Below, in pieces: positions 46,792-55,301 of a stretch of 64,000 nt of DNA (positions within the stretch are counted from its first letter, which is position 1; the number at the start of each line of letters is the position of its first letter). The translations under genes were made by a program, and so were the position numbers. The stretch lies in the NCBI RefSeq assembly GCF_022899935.1, contig NZ_JALJCJ010000002.1, positions 930,001 through 994,000 on the forward strand. Reading direction: 5' to 3'. The notes below the pieces were generated by a model, which had not been told where the DNA came from, did not search any database, and saw only the letters and a program-made list of their open reading frames with translations. Origin of the DNA: Shinella curvata (GTDB lineage Bacteria > Pseudomonadota > Alphaproteobacteria > Rhizobiales > Rhizobiaceae).

Positions 46792-47991
46792 ATGAGCGAG
46801 AACTTCGCATTCCTGCTGCCGGTGGTCCTCACCCTGTTCGGCGTGGCGTTTCTCGTCGTCGGCCGCTTCGGCAATCGCGCCGCCCTTTTCTGGGGCGCCG
46901 GTTATCTCTGCGCGGGGCTTGGCTTCCTTGCGCCCCTTTTGGAGGTCATCGTGCCGGTGCCCGTCGTCGCAATGGTGGCGGATGCGGCGTTCCTCATAGC
47001 CTTCCTGCTCTACAGCCACGGGCTCGTCACGCATTTCGATGCGCCTAGGCTTGTCGGTCTGCGCCTGATGATCGCTGGGATTGCCTATACGGGTACGACC
47101 TACGCGGTCCTGATCGCGGGCAGCCTGCGCTACGAACTGTTCATCAACGACATCGCATGCAGCCTGATGATGCTGGTTGCGACGCTCTCGTCCTGGCGCC
47201 GGCCGCGCAATTGGGTCGATCGCTCCCTGCTGGGTGCCGTGATCTTTGTGATGCTGGAGACGACCGTTCGGACGATTGTCTTCTTCATCATGGCCGGAAC
47301 GTTGGCGATGGGCGAATTCATCGGTTCGAGCTATGCCTATATCATGCAGATAACGTCGACCATCGGCGCGCTTGTCATGGCCCTGACGGCGCTGTCTTCC
47401 GTCGCGCTGCGCATTGTCGAGCGGCATCGCAAGGCGGCCGAGGAAGATCCCCTGACCGGTCTGCTCAACCGCCGTGGCTTTGACCAGTTCATCCGCGAAC
47501 GCGGTCGTGTCGCCGGGAAAGAGGCGGCGGTCATTGTTGCGGATATCGACTGGTTCAAGTCGGTGAACGACCACTATGGCCATGCCGCGGGCGACGATGT
47601 TATCCGCGAGGTGGCGGCACTTCTACGGACGCTGTCCTGGCCGGAGGCCGCCGTTGCGCGTTTCGGCGGGGAGGAATTCATCGCCTACTTGCCGAATTGC
47701 CGCCTGCAGGACGCGCATACGCTGGCAAACACGGTTCGTCTTGCGCTGTCAGAGCGTGATCTCCGCAGCATCGGTATCGACCGCGCGATCACGGCGAGCT
47801 TCGGTGTCGCCGTTTCCGCCGCCGGCGATCACACGATCCACGACGCCATCAGCCGCGCTGACCGGCTGCTTTACCTCGCCAAGAGCAGCGGCCGGAACCG
47901 CGTGATCAGCAACGCCGCGGAGGTGTCTGCTGTATCCGCTCCGAAACTCTTCGTCGTGAAAGACGATGGCGAAGTGCTGAGCCGCCGTTAG
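46792..47991 (+). CDS. Membrane-bound diguanylate cyclase (GGDEF)
   Basis: A 399-residue protein predicted to make cyclic di-GMP from GTP. Seven hydrophobic segments fill residues 1-205 and form an unrecognised sensor. A GGDEF domain follows: DPLTGLLNRRGFDQF, ADIDWFKSVNDHYGHAAGD, and the signature GGEEF at 292-296, all active-type residues. The RxxD inhibitory site five residues before the signature is absent (WPEAAVARF), so product inhibition through that site is unlikely. It ends overlapping the convergent msrQ by 4 nt. Confidence 0.93.
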   Translation: MSENFAFLLPVVLTLFGVAFLVVGRFGNRAALFWGAGYLCAGLGFLAPLLEVIVPVPVVAMVADAAFLIAFLLYSHGLVTHFDAPRLVGLRLMIAGIAYTGTTYAVLIAGSLRYELFINDIACSLMMLVATLSSWRRPRNWVDRSLLGAVIFVMLETTVRTIVFFIMAGTLAMGEFIGSSYAYIMQITSTIGALVMALTALSSVALRIVERHRKAAEEDPLTGLLNRRGFDQFIRERGRVAGKEAAVIVADIDWFKSVNDHYGHAAGDDVIREVAALLRTLSWPEAAVARFGGEEFIAYLPNCRLQDAHTLANTVRLALSERDLRSIGIDRAITASFGVAVSAAGDHTIHDAISRADRLLYLAKSSGRNRVISNAAEVSAVSAPKLFVVKDDGEVLSRR

Positions 47992-48635
47992 GCTGAGCGC
48001 TCGCTTTCTCTCAGAGCCGGTTCTGGCGGCCTCCGCTTTCTACCGCGCAGCATCGGCCGGATCGGCCTATAGGCGAGAAGCACCGCCACCAGCGCGATAT
48101 AGGTCCAGGGTTCCAGTCCCACGACCTTAACCGACATGGCGAAGTGCAGTGCACCGGCTGCGGCGATGATATAGACCAGCTTGTGCAGCTTCACCCAGCG
48201 CGGCCCGAGCCTGCGGATCGACCAGTTGTTGGAAGTCAGTGCCAGTGGAATGAGCATCACGAAAGCGCCCATGCCGATGGTGATGAAGGGCCGTCTCACG
48301 ATGTCCACGAGAATGGCGGAAAAATTCAGGTACTGGTCCAGCACCATGTACGTCAGGAAGTGCATCAGCACGTACCAGAAGGCCAGCAGCCCGAGCGCCC
48401 GGCGATAACGGATCCAGTTGATACCGAGGAGATCGCGCAGCGGCGTGATCGCCAGCGTGGCGACGAGGAAACGCAGCGCCCAGAGCCCCAGCAGATGTTC
48501 GAACTCCTTCACGGGATTGCCCGGCAGGCGTCCCGTGGCGCCGAGCCAGAAGCCGTAGGCCGCGGGCACGAATCCGGCTGCATAGAGCAGCCAGATCGAG
48601 GCGGCGTGGTATTTGCGGGGCAGGGCGGGCAGCAT
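47988..48635 (-). CDS. msrQ: Heme-binding membrane subunit MsrQ of the MsrPQ system
   Basis: A 215-residue inner-membrane heme b protein of the ferric-reductase-like family that passes electrons from the quinone pool to periplasmic MsrP. About six membrane spans are visible, with heme-ligand-type His in HLLGLWALRFL, LMHFLTYM and KLHKLVYIIAAAGALHF. Its ATG overlaps the msrP stop (ATGA), so the two are coupled. The Arg-rich tail is cytoplasmic. Confidence 0.94.
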   Translation of the reverse strand: MLPALPRKYHAASIWLLYAAGFVPAAYGFWLGATGRLPGNPVKEFEHLLGLWALRFLVATLAITPLRDLLGINWIRYRRALGLLAFWYVLMHFLTYMVLDQYLNFSAILVDIVRRPFITIGMGAFVMLIPLALTSNNWSIRRLGPRWVKLHKLVYIIAAAGALHFAMSVKVVGLEPWTYIALVAVLLAYRPIRPMLRGRKRRPPEPALRESERSA

Positions 48636-49576
48636 CAGTAGTTCGCCCTGAGATCCATGCCGCTATAGAGGCTGGCGACCTCGTCGGCATAGCCGTTGAA
48701 GGGCAGGGTCGGCTGGCGGTTCGCGCCGAAGAACCCGCCTTCGCCGATGCGATTTTCGCTCGCCTGGCTCCAGCGCGGATGATCCACTTCCGGATTGACG
48801 TTGGCATAGAAGCCGTATTCGTTCGGTGCGGAAATGTTCCAGGTCGAGGGGGGCTGCTTGTCGGTCAGCGTGATCTTCACGATCGACTTGATGCCCTTGA
48901 AACCGTATTTCCAGGGCACGACGAGCCGGATCGGCGCGCCGTTCTGGTTCGGCAGCGTCTTGCCGTAGACGCCGACGGCGAGGATGGCGAGCGGATGGCG
49001 GGCCTCGTCGAGCCGCAGGCCCTCGACATAGGGCCAGGGCAGCGACTGGAAGTAACCCGATTGCCCCGGCATTTCCTCCGGCCGAACCACCGTCTCGAAG
49101 GCGACGTATTTGGCGTCGCCCAGCGGTTCCACCTTGTCGAGCAGGGCTGACAGCGGAAAGCCGACCCAGGGAATGACCATCGACCAGGCCTCGACGCAGC
49201 GCATGCGATAGACCCGATCCTCCAGCGGCATGGCCAGCAGTTCCTCGAGGCCGAATTCCTTCGGCTTGCCGACCAGCCCGTCCACCTTCACCGTCCACGG
49301 CGTCGGCTTGAAATTTTCCGAGTTTGCCGCAGGGTCGCCCTTGCCCAGGCCGAACTCATAAAAATTGTTGTAACTCGTCACATCCTTTTCAGGCGTCAGC
49401 TTCTCATTGACCGTGTAGGGGCTCTTGGAAGACTTCAACGCTTCGCCGAATGCCGGGGAGCCTGCTGCGGCGAGCGCGCCACCGGCCGCGGCCGCGAGAA
49501 AGCCGCGGCGGTTCAGGAACCAGCGCTCGGACGTGATTTCGGAAGAAGCGATGCGCGGGGGGCGGTAAAGAGACAT
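48635..49576 (-). CDS. msrP: Periplasmic methionine sulfoxide reductase catalytic subunit MsrP
   Basis: A 313-residue molybdopterin enzyme of the sulfite-oxidase fold that repairs oxidised Met residues in periplasmic proteins. A twin-arginine signal ([18 protein letters not shown], residues 22-39) directs folded export with cofactor; the Mo-ligand Cys is in YRMRCVEAW (Cys127). The ATG at 49576 is chosen because it begins [15 protein letters not shown] as in homologues; an upstream in-frame ATG at 49630 adds 18 residues. It is cotranscribed with msrQ and divergent from the DegP-like protease, another periplasmic quality-control protein. Confidence 0.95.
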   Translation of the reverse strand: MSLYRPPRIASSEITSERWFLNRRGFLAAAAGGALAAAGSPAFGEALKSSKSPYTVNEKLTPEKDVTSYNNFYEFGLGKGDPAANSENFKPTPWTVKVDGLVGKPKEFGLEELLAMPLEDRVYRMRCVEAWSMVIPWVGFPLSALLDKVEPLGDAKYVAFETVVRPEEMPGQSGYFQSLPWPYVEGLRLDEARHPLAILAVGVYGKTLPNQNGAPIRLVVPWKYGFKGIKSIVKITLTDKQPPSTWNISAPNEYGFYANVNPEVDHPRWSQASENRIGEGGFFGANRQPTLPFNGYADEVASLYSGMDLRANY

Positions 49577-49777
49577 GACGGGGCTCGATTTGTTTGGTTG
49601 TTTCCCTGCTTCTACGTAAAGGCGGAGCATGTTGTTTCAACGGCCGTGAATATTTCTTGCGACCACTTTTTCGTGCGTACGACGTGAGGCAGCGCGAGTG
49701 GCTACGATCGCAAAGTTTGCCTTTTTTCCTGCGAAATCCTATCTGATCGTGGCGCGGAAACGAAGGAGACTCAATCG

Positions 49778-51184
49778 ATGACGCATATCCGCATTCTGCT
49801 TGCCGCCCCGCTTGCCATGGCCCTCGCGCTGATGACGCCCGCCATGGCCGAGGAGCGCACCGTGCCGCAATCGCGCACGGAAATGCAGCTCTCCTTTGCG
49901 CCGCTGGTCAAACAGGTCGAAAACGCTGTCGTCAACGTCTATGCCGAGCGCGTCGTCGAGCGCCGCTCGCTGTTCGACGGCGATCCCTTCTTCGAAGAAT
50001 TCTTCGGCCAGCAGATGCCGAACCGCAGCCAGAAGCAATCCTCGCTCGGCTCGGGCGTCATCGTCGGCGCCAAGGGTATCGTGGTCACGAACAACCATGT
50101 CATCGAGGGCGCAAGCGACATCAAGGTGGCGCTGGCCGATGGCCGCGAATATGAAAGCACCGTGGTGCTGAAAGACGAGCGCGTCGATCTCGCTGTCCTG
50201 AAGATCAAGGTGGAGGGTGACTTCGCCACGCTGCCGCTCGGCGACAGCGACGGCGTGGAGGTCGGTGATCTCGTGCTCGCCATCGGCAACCCGTTCGGCG
50301 TTGGCCAGACTGTGACGAGCGGCATCGTCTCGGCACTCGCCCGCAACCAGGTCCGTTCTGGCGATTTCGGTTTCTTCATCCAGACGGACGCGTCGATTAA
50401 TCCCGGCAATTCCGGCGGTGCGCTCATCAACATGAACGGTGAGCTGATCGGCATCAACACCGCGATCTTTTCGCGCGGCGGCGGCTCGAACGGCGTCGGC
50501 TTCGCCATTCCGGCCAATCTCGTGAAGACCTTCATCGCCAGCGCCGAGAACGGCAGCGCCAGCTTCGATCGTCCCTTCGTCGGTGCTACCTTCGAGGCGG
50601 TGACTTCCGAGGTTGCCGAAGCGCTTGGTCTCGACCGTGCGCGTGGTGCGCTGATTTCAAGGGTTCAACCCGACAGCCCGGCAGAAAAGGCCGGCATGAA
50701 GCCGGGGCAGATCGTAACGGCCGTCAACGGCATCCCCGTCGAGCATCCCGATGCGCTGGGCTATCGCCTCACCACCGTCGGCATCGGCGGCACGGCGCGC
50801 ATCACGGTCGTCAGCAATGGCAAGCCGCAGGATCTGACGCTCTCGCTTGATCGCGCGCCGGAAACGACGCCGCGTGATGAACGCCTGATCGAAGGTCGCA
50901 ATCCCTTCTCCGGCGCGGTTGTCGCCAATCTCTCGCCGCGCGTGTCCGAGGAGCTGCGCATGCCGGCCGGGCAGGGCACGACGCACGGCGTCGTCGTTAC
51001 CGAGGTCAATCGCGGTTCGCCGGCCGCGCGCATCGGCCTCCAGCCGCGTGACATCATCATCGAGCTCAACGGCACCGCCGTCACCACTACCGAAACGCTC
51101 GCCAAGCTTACCGGTGAAGACCCGTCGATCTGGCGCGTCGAGATTGAGCGCGACGGCCAGCGCATCCGCCAGTTCTTCCGATGA
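49778..51184 (+). CDS. Do-family (DegP/HtrA-like) periplasmic serine protease
   Basis: A 468-residue periplasmic protease-chaperone. Signal peptide at residues 1-24 (cleavage after AMA). The trypsin-like catalytic triad is His107 (TNNHVIEG), Asp137 (ERVDLAVLKI) and Ser212 (NPGNSGGAL). Two PDZ domains follow (about 270-360 and 380-465; the first has GALISRVQPDSPAEKAGMKPGQIV). It degrades or refolds damaged envelope proteins. Whether it should be called DegP, DegQ or MucD cannot be decided here. It overlaps rarA by 4 nt (ATGA). Confidence 0.93.
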   Translation: MTHIRILLAAPLAMALALMTPAMAEERTVPQSRTEMQLSFAPLVKQVENAVVNVYAERVVERRSLFDGDPFFEEFFGQQMPNRSQKQSSLGSGVIVGAKGIVVTNNHVIEGASDIKVALADGREYESTVVLKDERVDLAVLKIKVEGDFATLPLGDSDGVEVGDLVLAIGNPFGVGQTVTSGIVSALARNQVRSGDFGFFIQTDASINPGNSGGALINMNGELIGINTAIFSRGGGSNGVGFAIPANLVKTFIASAENGSASFDRPFVGATFEAVTSEVAEALGLDRARGALISRVQPDSPAEKAGMKPGQIVTAVNGIPVEHPDALGYRLTTVGIGGTARITVVSNGKPQDLTLSLDRAPETTPRDERLIEGRNPFSGAVVANLSPRVSEELRMPAGQGTTHGVVVTEVNRGSPAARIGLQPRDIIIELNGTAVTTTETLAKLTGEDPSIWRVEIERDGQRIRQFFR

Positions 51185-52494
51185 GCGATCTCTTCGCCCC
51201 GCATGAGCCGGAGGACATGAAGGCGAAGCGGCCGCTGGCCGATCGCCTGCGTCCCCGCACGTTGGGCGAAGTCTCCGGCCAGGAACACCTGACCGGCCCC
51301 GATGGCGTGCTCTCGCGCATGATCGAGGCGGGTTCGCTCGGCTCGATGATTTTTTGGGGACCGCCCGGCACGGGCAAGACGACGGTGGCGCGGCTGCTAT
51401 CAGGCGAAACGGGCCTCGCCTTCGAGCAGATTTCGGCGATCTTCTCCGGTGTCGCCGATCTCAAGAAGGTGTTCGAGGCGGCCCGCGCGCGCCGCATGGG
51501 CGGCCGCCAGACGCTGCTGTTCGTCGACGAGATCCATCGTTTCAACCGTGCCCAGCAGGATAGTTTCCTGCCGGTCATGGAAGACGGCACGATCGTGCTC
51601 GTCGGCGCGACGACGGAAAACCCGTCGTTTGAACTCAATGCCGCTCTCCTGTCGCGTGCCCGCGTGCTCACCTTCAAGCCGCATGACGAAACGAGCCTGG
51701 AAGAGCTTTTGAAGCGTGCCGAGGCGGTCGAGGACAAGCCGCTGCCGCTGGATGAGGAGGCGCGCGCCTCTCTGTTGCGCATGGCCGATGGCGACGGCCG
51801 CGCCGTGCTGACCCTGGCCGAGGAAGTATGGCGCGCCGCCCGCGCCGGCGAGACCTTCGGGCAGGACGATCTCTTCCGCATCGTGCAGCGCCGTGCGCCG
51901 GTCTATGACAAGTCGCAGGACGGCCACTACAACCTCATCTCCGCCCTGCACAAGGCCGTGCGCGGTTCCGATCCCGATGCTTCGCTCTACTATCTCACGC
52001 GTATGCTCGATGCCGGCGAAGACCCGCTCTTCCTCTGCCGTCGCATGGTGCGCATGGCGGTCGAGGATATCGGCCTTGCCGATCCGCAGGCGCTCGTCGT
52101 CTGCAATGCGGTGAAGGATGCCTATGATTTCCTCGGCTCGCCGGAGGGGGATCTGGCGCTGGCGCAGGCCTGCGTCTATCTCGCCACCGCGCCGAAATCG
52201 AACGCCATCTACACCGCCTACAAATCGGCCATGCGCGCGGCGAAGGAGCACGGCTCGCTGCTGCCGCCGAAACACATCCTCAACGCCCCGACCAAGCTGA
52301 TGAAGGGCGAGGGCTATGGCGACGGATATCGTTACGACCACGATCAGCCGGATGCCTTTTCAGGCCAGGACTATTTCCCGGAAAAGATGGGGCGCCGGAC
52401 CTTCTACGATCCGCCGGAGCGCGGCTTCGAGCGCGAACTGCGCAAGCGGCTCGACTGGTGGGCGAAACTGCGCAAGGAGCGCGGTGAGAATTAA
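51181..52494 (+). CDS. rarA: Replication-associated recombination protein A (RarA/MgsA)
   Basis: A 437-residue AAA+ ATPase related to clamp loaders, acting at stalled replication forks. Walker A is GPPGTGKTT (residues 60-68), Walker B FVDEIHRFN (114-122), sensor 1 VGATTENPSFELNAALLSRA. The C-terminal tetramerisation region has SALHKAVRGSDPDASLYYLTRMLDAGEDP and the end block YRYDHDQPDAFSGQDYFPEKM. It is translationally coupled to the upstream protease gene, a pairing of unclear function that I believe recurs in rhizobia. Confidence 0.95.
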   Translation: MSDLFAPHEPEDMKAKRPLADRLRPRTLGEVSGQEHLTGPDGVLSRMIEAGSLGSMIFWGPPGTGKTTVARLLSGETGLAFEQISAIFSGVADLKKVFEAARARRMGGRQTLLFVDEIHRFNRAQQDSFLPVMEDGTIVLVGATTENPSFELNAALLSRARVLTFKPHDETSLEELLKRAEAVEDKPLPLDEEARASLLRMADGDGRAVLTLAEEVWRAARAGETFGQDDLFRIVQRRAPVYDKSQDGHYNLISALHKAVRGSDPDASLYYLTRMLDAGEDPLFLCRRMVRMAVEDIGLADPQALVVCNAVKDAYDFLGSPEGDLALAQACVYLATAPKSNAIYTAYKSAMRAAKEHGSLLPPKHILNAPTKLMKGEGYGDGYRYDHDQPDAFSGQDYFPEKMGRRTFYDPPERGFERELRKRLDWWAKLRKERGEN

Positions 52495-52805
52495 GCGGCG
52501 CTGAAGCGCTGTGCCGGCTTTTGCGGGGCGAGCGGCACGACCTTGATCGATGATTGTGCCTTGCCCGGATGTCCTTCCATATCGACTACCACATGCCAGT
52601 GGCCGCTCTCCGGGATCTTCAGCCGGATCGGCGATTGCTTGGCGACGCCGCCGAGGAATTTGTGCTGGCGCGCATTCTTGAACAGATCGAAATTGGCGTG
52701 GTTCATCAGGCGGACATTGGCGACGGCCGACAGCGTGATCTCGACGACGGTTCCGCCACGTTGCAGATCGAGATCGTAATGGGTGTAGGAGAAGCTGTGC
52801 GTCAT
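52491..52805 (-). CDS. DUF1883-family protein
   Basis: A 104-residue beta-rich protein resembling DUF1883 members: a GGTVVEITLSAVANVRLMNHANFDLFKNARQHKFLGG core and PIRLKIPESGHWHVVVDMEG. Function unknown; DUF1883 domains occur alone or next to TIR-like domains. The ATG at 52805 is chosen over 52844 because the first 13 residues of the longer form are unlike the family. It overlaps the convergent rarA end by 4 nt. Confidence 0.8.
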   Translation of the reverse strand: MTHSFSYTHYDLDLQRGGTVVEITLSAVANVRLMNHANFDLFKNARQHKFLGGVAKQSPIRLKIPESGHWHVVVDMEGHPGKAQSSIKVVPLAPQKPAQRFSAA

Positions 52806-53070
52806 GGCCGGCCCGGATGCATGTGGTGTAGCGCTAATATGCACCCGTATCCGTTAAAGTTCTCTTCCTCTGCTCCTCCCGTTTCACGAGGCCGTATTCC
52901 TTATATTTCAAAGATATAGGCCGAAATCCGGAATCGATTCCGCAGCGCCTTGATTCAGTTTGCGAGGTACGCGGCCGAAAATTTTCCTCGCCCTGTCGGC
53001 ATGCAGCGATCATGGGCGTCCTTGGTGCATGAAGCCGGCTAGGCGCCGGTCGAAAACCGAGGAGAGAGAC

Positions 53071-54015
53071 ATGCCGAAGATGACCGTCATAATCCTTTTG
53101 ACCGCAGCGCTTGCCGCCTTTGCACCCGCCGCAGTGCAGGCCGAGGAGATCAAGGAAAACCCGTTGCAGAGCATTGTCGGCAAGCCGGACAAGGCCGGAC
53201 ACCTGTCGGTCAACGGCATCGACTACTATTATGAAATCCGTGGCAAGGGCGAACCGCTGCTTCTGCTACATGGCGGCCTCGGCCAGATCGAGATGTTCGG
53301 CGAAAACCTCAAGACCTTGCAGGAGAAGCGCCAGGTCATCGGCGTCGATCTGCAGGGTCACGGCCGCACGCCGCTCGGCAACCGGCCGATCGATATTCCG
53401 GCGATCGGCGCGGATATGGCCGAACTCGTCGCCCGGCTCGGCTACGATCAGGTCGATGTCCTCGGCTACTCCTTTGGCGGCGGCGTCGCGCTGCAGATGG
53501 CCGCGCAGGCGCCGGACAAGGTGCGCCGCCTTGTGATCGCCTCCGCACCCTTCGCCCGCAACGGGTTCTTTGCGGAAATGCTGCCGCAGCAGGCGGCCGT
53601 ATCAGGCGCCATGGCGGACATGATGAAGGAGACGCCGATGTATAAATCTTATGTTGCGGTGGCGCCCGATGCCTCGCAATTCCCCAAGCTGCTCGACGCC
53701 ATGGGGGCCGCCATGCGCGAGCCCTATGATGCCTCCGATGCGGTCGCAAAACTCTCCATGCCCGTCATGTTGATCTACGGCGACAGCGATATGATCCGGC
53801 CCGAGCACATGGTCGAGTTTTACCAGAAGCTCGGCGGCGGTTTGCGGGATGCCGGCTGGATGCGGGAAAACATGTCGAAGAACCGCCTCGCCATCCTGCC
53901 CGGCCTGACGCATTACGAAACCTTCGCCGCCCCCGCGCTCGTCAGCGCCGCCCTGCCGTTCCTCGATGGCGAGACCGGCGCGCAGAGCTATGCCGGTCAG
54001 GTCCGCGGCAATTGA
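53071..54015 (+). CDS. Exported alpha/beta-hydrolase
   Basis: A 314-residue protein with a Sec signal peptide (residues 1-24, cleavage after VQA), so probably periplasmic. The alpha/beta-hydrolase fold shows the oxyanion-loop HGGLG, the nucleophile elbow GYSFGG (Ser134), an acid in LIYGDSDM (Asp238 or Asp240) and His281 in GLTHYE. The substrate is unknown. The ATG at 53071 has GAGGAGAG before it and opens the signal peptide; an earlier ATG at 52960 is rejected. It ends at a strong terminator. Confidence 0.85.
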   Translation: MPKMTVIILLTAALAAFAPAAVQAEEIKENPLQSIVGKPDKAGHLSVNGIDYYYEIRGKGEPLLLLHGGLGQIEMFGENLKTLQEKRQVIGVDLQGHGRTPLGNRPIDIPAIGADMAELVARLGYDQVDVLGYSFGGGVALQMAAQAPDKVRRLVIASAPFARNGFFAEMLPQQAAVSGAMADMMKETPMYKSYVAVAPDASQFPKLLDAMGAAMREPYDASDAVAKLSMPVMLIYGDSDMIRPEHMVEFYQKLGGGLRDAGWMRENMSKNRLAILPGLTHYETFAAPALVSAALPFLDGETGAQSYAGQVRGN

Positions 54016-54020
54016 AAACA

Positions 54021-54057
54021 CCGAAGCCCGGATGCGGGAAACGCATCCGGGCTTCGG
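54021..54057 (+). terminator. Terminator after the exported hydrolase
   Basis: CCGAAGCCCGGATGCG (54021-54036) and CGCATCCGGGCTTCGG (54042-54057) form a perfect 16-bp stem around GGAAA. The following bases (TCCGTCCG) are not T-rich, so it may act with Rho or protect the mRNA end, on either strand. Confidence 0.65.
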
Positions 54058-54122
54058 TCCGTCCGTGAGGCCGTCGTGCCGGCGGGGCCGCGCGTCGAGC
54101 AACCCCTGTCGAGGGGCTCCGC

Positions 54123-54299
54123 TCAGCGGCAGACGCGGACGTGTTTGATGATCAGGTTGCCGTAATAGTCGTAGGACTTCACCTTCTTGATGAAGCAATG
54201 CGGCTGGTAGCCGTAGCTGTAGGAGCCGGCCTGCGAAGGGGCGGCGAACGAGGCGACCGATGCGAGGGCAATGGCAGTGATGAGGAGGATGTTGCGCAT
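54123..54299 (-). CDS. Small exported Tyr/Lys-rich protein
   Basis: A 58-residue precursor: signal peptide MRNILLITAIALASVASFAAPSQA followed by a mature part of about 34 residues (GSYSYGYQPHCFIKKVKSYDYYGN, ending HVRVCR) with two Cys that could form a disulfide. Small secreted peptides of this form are common in rhizobia; function unknown. The ATG at 54299 opens the signal peptide; the longer upstream frame is not protein-like. Confidence 0.7.
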   Translation of the reverse strand: MRNILLITAIALASVASFAAPSQAGSYSYGYQPHCFIKKVKSYDYYGNLIIKHVRVCR

Positions 54300-54400
54300 G
54301 GTCTGATCCCTTCGGGTTCGGTTGCGGATGGCTCGTTGCATCCAGTAACCGGACTTTCGCATGAAGGGGCGATGCCCGCTGTTCCGCGCGGAACAGCAGT

Positions 54401-55039
54401 CTAGCGCAGCGTCTCCGTCCACGCCTTCACCGTCCTTGCCATGGTGGCGAGGTGGTCGGCGGCGGAGAAGCCGGAAACGCTTTTGCGCGGTTTCAGGTCG
54501 TGATCGCCGTCCTCAAGCCAGAGCATACGGATGCGCTGCGGCAGACCATAATCCGGCACCTCCTCCTTCGTGCCGAAAGGATCGCGTGTTCCCTGGCAGA
54601 TCAGAGCCGGTGTTTTCAGGTCCATCAGATGCGCGGTGCGCAGCTGTGCCGGTTTCTCCGGCGGGTGGAAGGGGTAGCCGAGGCAGAGGAGGCCGGCGAC
54701 CTTGCCGTCGGCATGCAGCCCATCCGCCACCATGCTGGCGACACGCCCGCCCATCGACTTGCCGCCGATCACCAGCGGTCCCCGAGCGCCGAGCGCTATG
54801 ACGGCGGCCACGAATTCCGGGTTCAGCGTCTCGGCCCTCGGCGGTGGCTTGCGGCTGCCGTCGATGCGGCGCGCGGCCATGTAGGAAAATTCGAAGCGGG
54901 CGATCCGCAGGCCTTCGGTTGCGAACGCTGCGGTTGCCGCGTTCATCGCCGTCGAATCCATCGGCGCGCCGCTGCCATGGGCGAGCAGCAGGGTGACCGG
55001 CGCATCCTCAGGGCCATCGAACAGGAAAGATGGGCTCAT
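54401..55039 (-). CDS. Cytosolic alpha/beta-hydrolase (KANL3/Tex30-like)
   Basis: A 212-residue small alpha/beta-hydrolase without signal peptide. LLAHGSGAPMDS (residues 18-29) and the nucleophile elbow GGKSMGGR (Ser95) match the KANL3/Tex30-like family; the acid is probably Asp153 (GTRDPFG) and the His His180 (DGDHDL). The substrate is unknown. It lies 34 nt downstream of the small gene at 55073-55243 on the same strand. Confidence 0.85.
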   Translation of the reverse strand: MSPSFLFDGPEDAPVTLLLAHGSGAPMDSTAMNAATAAFATEGLRIARFEFSYMAARRIDGSRKPPPRAETLNPEFVAAVIALGARGPLVIGGKSMGGRVASMVADGLHADGKVAGLLCLGYPFHPPEKPAQLRTAHLMDLKTPALICQGTRDPFGTKEEVPDYGLPQRIRMLWLEDGDHDLKPRKSVSGFSAADHLATMARTVKAWTETLR

Positions 55040-55072
55040 GCTGTCGTCATATCCATCTGGCCGGTGACCACT

Positions 55073-55243
55073 TCACTTGGCATGGTTCTTCACCTCGCCG
55101 GGCGCGATTGGGTCGCTGGCCGGAAAGGTCTCTTCCAGCGCCTCTTCAAGATAATCGTCCTGTTCCGCCTTGGCGGCCTTGTCCTGCTGCTGGGCGCGCT
55201 CCTTTTCGAGCGAGGCTTTCGGGCTGTTCTTTTCCGTCGGCAT
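55073..55243 (-). CDS. Small charged protein with FPASDP motif
   Basis: A 56-residue soluble protein, rich in Lys, Glu and Gln with a coiled-coil-like middle (LEKERAQQQDKAAKAEQDD) and the end block YLEEALEETFPASDPIAPGE. The E(E/S)FPASDP box recurs in many small alphaproteobacterial proteins of unknown role. The ATG at 55243 with GGGAG upstream is preferred. The longer frame would overlap the EEP gene. Confidence 0.7.
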   Translation of the reverse strand: MPTEKNSPKASLEKERAQQQDKAAKAEQDDYLEEALEETFPASDPIAPGEVKNHAK

Positions 55244-55301
55244 CGTCTTCTCCCGCGTTGCGTCCTCTGAAAGATAGGGTGTTTTTCCCGGAGGGCGAGG
55301 G

